A stretch of 64,000 nucleotides of DNA from Arenicola marina (lineage: Eukaryota; Annelida; Polychaeta; Arenicolidae). Of this stretch, positions 61,701 to 64,000 are shown piece by piece (position 1 is the first letter of the stretch; every line of letters starts with the position of its first letter). Made by a program: the position numbers and the translations under genes. Under the pieces are notes generated by a model. The model did no database searches, was not told the origin of the DNA, and was given only the letters and a program-made list of their open reading frames with translations. The stretch lies in NCBI GenBank assembly GCA_964019135.1, contig OZ025255.1:19693708-19757707 (forward strand). Reading direction: 5' to 3'.

Positions 61701-63562
61701 ACCCAACTCAATGAGGAGGGCATCACTACACCCAACTCAATGAGGAGGGCATCACTACACCCAACTCCACTCAAGCCTCGTACAGAGGCTCATGTTAATC
61801 ACAACCCTCATTCATTACTGAGTAGGTCAGCTTTGGTTGTCTGCCCAGGTCACCCTAATAGTCAGACAAAGATCACACCCATGCCGGGGCTAGCCCGGCA
61901 CGGTGAATAGGGGGGGAGGTCAGCGTTGGTTGCTTTTCCAATCATTAAGAATTCTGAACCGTGTAACTGTGGGAAGGTCAGCTTTGGTTGCCTTCCCAAA
62001 CATGGGGAATTCTGAACTGCGTTACTGTGGGAAGATCAGCTTTGGTTGCCTTCCCAATGATTAGGAATTCTGAACTGTGTAACTGTGGGAAAGTCAGCCT
62101 TGGTTGCCTTCCCAATCATTAGGAATTCTGAACTGTGTAACTGTGGGAAGATCAGCTTTGGTTGCCTTCCCAATCAGTGGGGACGGGACAAGTCCTACCA
62201 TTAGTCGTTGTATATACGTTGGTTAATAAAACAACAAAAGGAGGCTGTGATAGGCCTGTCGGACGTCCTGCATGGTTTGGACCGGAACCAGGGGCCCATA
62301 GGCAGTCGATCCTTTGTGGGTGATAACTTCACCTCTCGTCGACTGGAGTAGGCCAAGCTGTTCCGCCTCTCTCTCGGTGAGACAGATTCAGGATGTCATG
62401 CGCGTCGCGGTGATTCAGGTAAGCGATCGGTTTGCTTCTCATTGTTCATGATGAGGCTGTCATTCGTGATTCTGATTTGAATCAGTTGTGGGGAGGCGCG
62501 GTCACTGGCCGCCTGGGCCCTTTCACTATACTCCCTTCACTGTTCAAGGATTTCGATCGGGTATTAATTGCAGGGTGATCTTAAAGGTATCTTTGCATCG
62601 AGGTAATTTATTCTTGGAGAAGTCCAGCAAACTAATTATGAATCGACCCTTATCATGTGGCGGGGTGGGGGTCCCATGGCGGTATTAGAGGTTTCAGCCG
62701 ACGACTCCCAGTAGATAATGTTAATATGTTCATTTACGGCTGAGTTAAGTGTTTTGTCGTCATACAAAGCCTCCGAACCACACTAATTCCGTCTGTATTA
62801 GACATGCATTTATTTCATTCTGCAACATTTAATGGGGCATCGTTTGAGAGAAGGGGTTTGCCTCCCAGGGTGTGGGGCTGCACCTCTCTGATTACCACTC
62901 CCTACAGGTACACATACTCCTGGACCCTTTCCCAGTACTCAATCTACCATCCTCTCCGTATTCCTAAGTGTTCTGGCCCCCCCCATGGCTCGGTGAGAGA
63001 TGGCAGACTTAACCATGGCATTCCCCTAGCAGTAGGGTGAGATCCGCTAGACTTACCCATCGTATCCGCTACATTGTGTGTCGGCCGTACCAGGAGCCAC
63101 AACACTATGCCAACCGAAGGAGCTCGTTCCTCATATAACCTCTGCCCACGTAACCTCTCACCGAATGGTTTTAGAGGGTTGTTTTGTTCGAATATGCTTA
63201 AACAGCGGTGTATTTGATGGCAAACTGCGAATCTATGCTCGGTTAGATTCATTTTAATGTTCGCGTATGAAGGATAATTATGATGGTTTAATTTGACGCG
63301 GGACAGAGGGACTATGGCGTAACGTAACGCCCTCTGCCGGGAGATCGGAGCTACAGTACAAGGACGGGGACGACCCTATACCCAACCCCCGACATGACGT
63401 CACAGGGAATCACCACACCCATCTTTCCACCGCACCCCCCCCCCTCCCAACGTGTAGGCAAGTGCCGCCTAACTTACCCGACGCATCCGCTCCACTGTGT
63501 GTCAGCTGTACCAAGAGCCACAGAACAAGGACGGGGAAAACCCGGTTCCCAGCCACCGCCAT
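31338..63562 (-). CDS. Gene 3: WSC-EGF single-pass receptor without phosphatase domain
   Basis: Third paralogue, about 350 residues. Exons (minus): 63,478-63,562 (signal peptide 1b); 57,836-57,975 and 56,781-56,921 (WSC); 56,032-56,148, 44,987-45,103 and 43,389-43,505 (three EGF); 31,338-31,678 (stalk, helix, tail). Exon phases agree, except that the second WSC exon is 141 bp where 3n+1 is needed: the frame shifts once between CYCLNQLPT and [10 protein letters not shown], so the gene is broken or the assembly has an indel. Its introns hold nearly all the repeats of the right half of the window. The tail has YDN, YTN and YEN, three pYxN motifs. A role as a phosphatase-free partner of gene 1 is inferred. 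Confidence 0.75.
31707..31741. repeat. TA dinucleotide microsatellite
   Basis: An uninterrupted alternating TA run of about 35 bp, next to the acceptor of the gene 3 membrane exon. Confidence 0.9.
31966..42906. repeat. 11-kb minisatellite of a 21-bp unit with higher-order repeats
   Basis: About 520 tandem copies of a 21-bp unit built on CACCACGGTATGGACTG plus a variable four bases (GGAG, GGGA, GGGG or ACAG types). It lies wholly in a gene 3 intron. Landmark variants recur as sets: GACAATTCCACGG at about 33,608, 37,433 and 40,481; GTCAGAAAGCACAAG at about 32,616, 34,335, 38,160 and 41,208. Spacings are 3,825 and 3,048 bp; the difference, 777 bp, is 37 units. Because 21 is divisible by three and the unit has no stop in any frame, all six frames are open for kilobases. 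The longest, 1,207 codons on the minus strand, is a by-product. Confidence 0.97.
42935..43030. repeat. Duplicated intron segment next to the satellite
   Basis: TTGAAAGAAAAG, ATTTTCAACAGATTATCA and TATAAATCAGTGTGACAT match 56,370-56,445 in order (ATTATCAACAGATTATTAG and the same TATAAATCAGTGTGACAT). It is a third remnant of the EGF-exon-plus-intron duplication in gene 3. Confidence 0.6.
43250..43320. repeat. Detached degenerate copies of the 21-bp unit
   Basis: About three diverged copies (GGGAGCACCAAAGTAAGG, GGGAACACCGTGGTATGG, GGGGGCACCATGGTATG) lie about 340 bp beyond the array end, separated by unrelated sequence. They may be an older edge of the satellite. Confidence 0.75.
43389..43505 (-). 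CDS. Gene 3 exon 6: calcium-binding-type EGF module with GC donor
   Basis: Encodes [16 protein letters not shown] then [16 protein letters not shown], with six cysteines, 117 bp, phase 1-1. The donor is GCACGT. Next exon 3' is the membrane exon, more than 11.7 kb away across the satellite. Confidence 0.85.
43577..44197. mobile_element. 620-bp foldback or MITE-like inverted repeat
   Basis: The two arms (about 230-250 bp each) read as reverse complements: left ATACACATGGTTC, CTTCGATGAAT, GTCGATTATGACAACGA and ACTTGGACC pair with right GACCGTGTGTAT, ATTCATCGAAG, TCGTCATAATCGAC and GGTCCAAGT. Identity is high but not perfect. The GC-rich centre is about 130 bp. No frame for a transposase. Target duplication is not clear. 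Confidence 0.82.
44377..44575. repeat. 39-40-bp tandem repeat, five copies
   Basis: Unit contains CTAAATAATTATTACGTG, ATTATTCATACGTGG and AGCTA. Copies differ at several sites. It lies in the intron between two gene 3 EGF exons. Confidence 0.85.
44600..44960. repeat. Duplicated intron segment of gene 3
   Basis: GAGTTAGAATGCGACGACAT, TATACGAATACTAAA and ATCGAGGCATTA match 55,640-55,990 in order, and both copies lead into an EGF exon. So exon and flanking intron were duplicated together. Includes an ATA/ATT-rich run near 44,775-44,840. Confidence 0.7.
44987..45103 (-). CDS. Gene 3 exon 5: EGF module
   Basis: Encodes [16 protein letters not shown] then [19 protein letters not shown], six cysteines, 117 bp, phase 1-1, donor GTAGGT. 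Very similar to the next EGF exon upstream (56,032-56,148), consistent with recent duplication. Confidence 0.88.
45110..46019. other. Gene 3 intron, nothing recognised
   Basis: A 92-codon frame on the minus strand (45,098-45,376) overlaps the EGF exon edge and has no recognisable domain. No other signal. Confidence 0.4.
46020..46228 (-). mobile_element. Candidate LINE 3' end left of the transposon
   Basis: On the minus strand this AT-rich stretch would directly follow the LINE coding end at 53,988 if the 7.75-kb transposon were removed. It has GAGGAAATAAATTACAT and an ATT-rich run, as in LINE 3' UTRs. Suggestive only; no second copy in the window proves it. Confidence 0.35.
46231..46494. repeat. 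Left terminal inverted repeat of the transposon
   Basis: Matches the reverse complement of 53,735-53,983. The outer 200 bp are closely similar, the inner 50 bp diverged (TTGCGCGGCCGCG versus TTGCGCGGCGGAG). Confidence 0.88.
46580..46639. repeat. Perfect 60-bp palindrome with 9-bp flanking direct repeats
   Basis: Two 29-bp perfect arms, starting TAGCCCTGAAACATGCC, meet around a 2-base centre. The direct repeat GGTACAGAG flanks it at 46,571-46,579 and 46,640-46,648. It lies 30 bp before the transposase ATG. It could be a minimal foldback insertion or a hairpin regulating the gene; a 9-bp target is typical of Mutator-like elements. Confidence 0.88.
46669..52527 (+). CDS. DDE transposase with C-terminal PHD finger, eight exons
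   Basis: Catalyses cut-and-paste movement of the element. Exons: 46,669-46,837; 47,645-47,846; 48,405-48,629; 49,729-49,791; 50,018-50,226; 51,071-51,383; 51,723-52,004; 52,392-52,527. Phases agree and give 532 residues. N-terminal helix-turn-helix-like region includes [18 protein letters not shown] and [16 protein letters not shown]. The DDE catalytic core has [11 protein letters not shown] (first Asp), [25 protein letters not shown] (second Asp) and [11 protein letters not shown] (Glu). An acidic linker leads to a C4HC3 PHD finger: CVEC, CDQC, HEQC and CELC, split across exons 7 and 8. The 63-bp exon 4 was found from the missing family motif. AATAAA at 52,636-52,641 may be its poly(A) signal. 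No stop or frameshift is seen. Confidence 0.88.
48140..48240 (-). mobile_element. LINE 3' tail fragment in the transposase intron
   Basis: On the minus strand, GTACCATGGGCGTTGTGCC followed by ACTTGAATAAACTATTATTATC matches the 3' end of the LINE at 23.2-23.3 kb (TACCATGGGCGTTGCGCC). It is a very short 3' copy inserted in intron 2 of the transposase. Confidence 0.7.
52642..53734. other. Non-coding right part of the transposon
   Basis: AT-rich sequence between the transposase poly(A) signal and the right terminal repeat, with C and G runs near 53,370 and 53,100. No gene recognised. Confidence 0.5.
53735..53983. repeat. Right terminal inverted repeat of the transposon
   Basis: Reverse complement of the left terminal repeat, ending CTTTTGACTTTGACTT before TA. 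About ten differences in the outer 200 bp. Confidence 0.88.
53988..55350 (-). mobile_element. 5'-truncated non-LTR retrotransposon (LINE-2 of this window)
   Basis: A 382-codon frame (53,988-55,136) encodes the RT thumb and C-terminal part: [34 protein letters not shown] and a Cys/His cluster [19 protein letters not shown]. Just upstream the RT active-site region appears as [18 protein letters not shown], with at least one break before the long frame. It is related to the LINE at 20.6-23.3 kb. The stop is 4 bp from the transposon's TA, so the transposon sits at or just past the end of this ORF. Confidence 0.85.
55640..55990. repeat. Duplicated intron segment of gene 3 (partner of 44,600-44,960)
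   Basis: GAGTTAGAATGCGAGGACAT, TATACGAATACTAAAT and TATCGAGGCATTAG match the other copy in order, before the homologous EGF exon. Confidence 0.7.
56032..56148 (-). CDS. Gene 3 exon 4: EGF module
   Basis: Encodes [16 protein letters not shown] then [19 protein letters not shown], six cysteines, 117 bp, phase 1-1, donor GTAGGT. Confidence 0.88.
56781..56921 (-). CDS. Gene 3 exon 3: C half of the WSC domain, frame broken once
   Basis: The 5' part reads [19 protein letters not shown] and the 3' part reads [18 protein letters not shown] then YVSVYR in another frame. Both parts are clear WSC sequence, and the splice sites match genes 1 and 2. The 141-bp length does not fit the phase; one base appears lost near 56,840-56,850. 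Either gene 3 is a recent pseudogene or the assembly has an error. Confidence 0.75.
57045..57250 (-). pseudogene. Possible decayed copy of a WSC N-half exon
   Basis: A minus-strand frame contains [22 protein letters not shown], whose spacing resembles [20 protein letters not shown] of the real exon. The adjacent sequence CCCTGGGTCAGCC also resembles the exon 2 donor region. The similarity is weak and no C-half partner is present. Confidence 0.3.
57255..57835. repeat. Degenerate ~60-bp tandem repeat derived from a WSC exon edge
   Basis: Words like GATGGACTGACATTG, AACTGACCATGAGTCCA and GGGATATGGTTTAGA recur about every 60 bp. The block runs into the donor of gene 3 exon 2, which shares ACATTGGAAACTGACCCATA, so the unit includes the exon edge. 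A SINE interrupts it. Confidence 0.7.
57336..57592 (-). mobile_element. tRNA-derived SINE, second copy
   Basis: On the minus strand the head has A box TAGCTCAAGTGG and B box GGTTCGAGCCC, and the body has TTACCCCCGGGGACATG and GTCCTGAATAACCAACCA. It matches the copy at 13.6 kb along its length. It sits inside the 60-bp repeat of the gene 3 intron. Confidence 0.85.
57836..57975 (-). CDS. Gene 3 exon 2: N half of the WSC domain
   Basis: Encodes [18 protein letters not shown], then [19 protein letters not shown] and CALW, ending in phase 0 at GTCAGT exactly as in gene 2. Frame intact. Confidence 0.83.
58200..59790 (-). mobile_element. Broken non-LTR retrotransposon (LINE-3 of this window)
   Basis: In order on the minus strand: the pre-RT region with [11 protein letters not shown] and [16 protein letters not shown], then [20 protein letters not shown] (start of RT), [36 protein letters not shown], and the C-terminal [19 protein letters not shown] and HTEPLFNEL. 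Many stops and frameshifts interrupt it, and the central RT block is missing. It looks like a CR1/L2/Jockey-like LINE, different from the other two. It lies in the first intron of gene 3. Confidence 0.83.
59791..60114. other. Intron sequence, nothing recognised
   Basis: Moderately GC-rich stretch with two CACGTG palindromes (59,980-60,020). The only frame is short and lacks a recognisable domain. Confidence 0.4.
60117..61767. repeat. 29-bp minisatellite, about 57 nearly identical copies
   Basis: Unit of 29 bp containing CACTACACCCAACTCAATG and AGGAGGGCAT. Almost every copy is identical; the main variant, GGGCGTC for GGGCATC, appears five times near 61,083, 61,199, 61,344, 61,402 and 61,576, all in the right half. 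Such uniformity means very recent expansion or strong homogenisation. There are no spacers, so it is not a CRISPR array. Confidence 0.97.
61918..62185. repeat. 58-bp tandem repeat, about 4.5 copies
   Basis: Unit contains GTCAGCTTTGGTTGCCTTCCC, split here as GTCAGCTTTGG and TTGCCTTCCC, plus GGAATTCTGAACTGTGTAAC. GGGAAG and CTTCCC in each copy can pair as a hairpin. A diverged start lies near 61,825. It lies just right of the 29-bp array. Confidence 0.88.
62190..63040. other. Gene 3 first intron near exon 1, nothing clear
   Basis: No domain is recognised. A stretch near 62,985-63,030 (GCTCGGTGAGAGATGGCAGAC) resembles the intron side of the exon 1 donor and may be the stub of a third exon 1 copy. 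Confidence 0.4.
63057..63395 (-). pseudogene. Gene 3 exon 1a split by an insertion
   Basis: The start half (ATG at 63,395, TGACGTCA overlapping it) and donor half (GTAAGT at 63,051-63,056) of the signal-peptide exon are separated by about 240 bp at 63,108-63,346. GGAGCCACA left and GGAGCTACA right may be the diverged target duplication. The inserted DNA has no recognised family. Exon 1a of gene 3 is therefore probably unusable. Confidence 0.72.
63478..63562 (-). CDS. Gene 3 first exon 1b (signal peptide)
   Basis: ATG at 63,562 opens [20 protein letters not shown], then THSGADASG, donor GTAAGT, 85 bp, phase 1. It is the only intact first exon of gene 3. Its link to the WSC exons 5.5 kb away rests on homology with genes 1 and 2. 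Confidence 0.75.
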
Positions 63563-63569
63563 GACGTCA

Positions 63570-64000
63570 CCGGGGATCACCACACCGTGCACGCTGGCTG
63601 CTGATCTGTCCTCCTCCCACCGGTCATGTGTTGGTAACCACAGTGAATGACGCCCTAAATAATGACGGCATCAGTTCGCCTAGGTTTTTTTCGGGAGGCC
63701 GTTTACGAGAGTGTCCTGTATTCTGTGACTGTCTGACAGGGATGTTCGTCATAGACAAGTCGTCCTACATTTACGAATCACTTTATTGGTGGGATATTTG
63801 TTGCTGTTCTGCAGACTCTTCTAATTTCGTTACTTCGTCGTCTCTGAACAAGCGTATAAATGCGTGACGCTAACCCTTTGTCGACTATGCTGTAGTTGCA
63901 CCAGCGCTGGCTTCACTTCCTGGATCAGGGTGGGTGGTACAGCTCTAGGCCTACCCCTCCAGGGTGGGTCGTACAGCTCTAGGCCTACCCCTCCAGGGTA
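63570..64000 (-). promoter_or_regulatory. Conserved 5' flank of gene 3, cut by the window edge
   Basis: Shares CACGCTGGCTGCTGATCTGT, CTCCCACCGGTCAT and CACTTCCTGGATCA with the other two flanks. A short direct repeat, TCGTACAGCTCTAGGCC and its twin, lies at 63,930-64,000. Confidence 0.48.

Noticed and set aside
60117-61767. CRISPR array
   Set aside because: The 29-bp units abut without spacers, and the window is eukaryotic.

Overview
This is a eukaryotic (animal) window. Genes are split into many short exons with GT-AG and a few GC-AG introns. The protein architecture (WSC domain, calcium-binding-type EGF modules, one membrane helix, a receptor-type tyrosine phosphatase) is metazoan. The window is also rich in LINEs, tRNA-derived SINEs, cut-and-paste transposons and minisatellites. 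An invertebrate such as amphioxus or another marine animal is plausible, but I cannot prove the species from sequence alone.

The backbone is three paralogous genes in tandem, all on the minus strand. Gene 1 (13,975 down to 2,748) reads through 23 exons into a predicted 933-residue receptor: signal peptide, WSC domain, three EGF-like modules, membrane helix, an active-looking phosphatase domain D1 and a dead D2. Gene 2 (28,686 down to 18,349) and gene 3 (63,562 down to 31,338) share the signal peptide, WSC, EGF and membrane parts. They stop soon after the membrane in short tails with three tyrosines each and have no phosphatase domain. The cluster therefore holds one enzyme receptor and two enzyme-less look-alikes that could share ligands or dock phosphotyrosine-binding adaptors. 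Each gene has two tandem signal-peptide first exons; one copy in gene 3 is split by an insertion.

Layout: 0.3-1.1 kb, 17-bp minisatellite; 2.7-14.0 kb, gene 1; 14.0-18.3 kb, promoter block, a 47-bp minisatellite and the gene 2 3' UTR; 18.3-28.7 kb, gene 2 with a LINE in one intron, itself split by a TTAA-flanked insertion; 28.7-31.3 kb, promoter block and gene 3 3' UTR; 31.3-63.6 kb, gene 3, stretched by its intron cargo. That cargo is an 11-kb minisatellite of a 21-bp unit with higher-order repeats, a 620-bp foldback element, a 7.75-kb Tc1/mariner/IS630-type transposon whose eight-exon transposase ends in a PHD finger, two broken LINEs, a SINE, and a 29-bp array of about 57 nearly identical copies.

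The most unusual items are the receptor cluster with duplicated first exons, the apparently intact PHD-finger transposon, and the 21-bp satellite that is open in all six frames.
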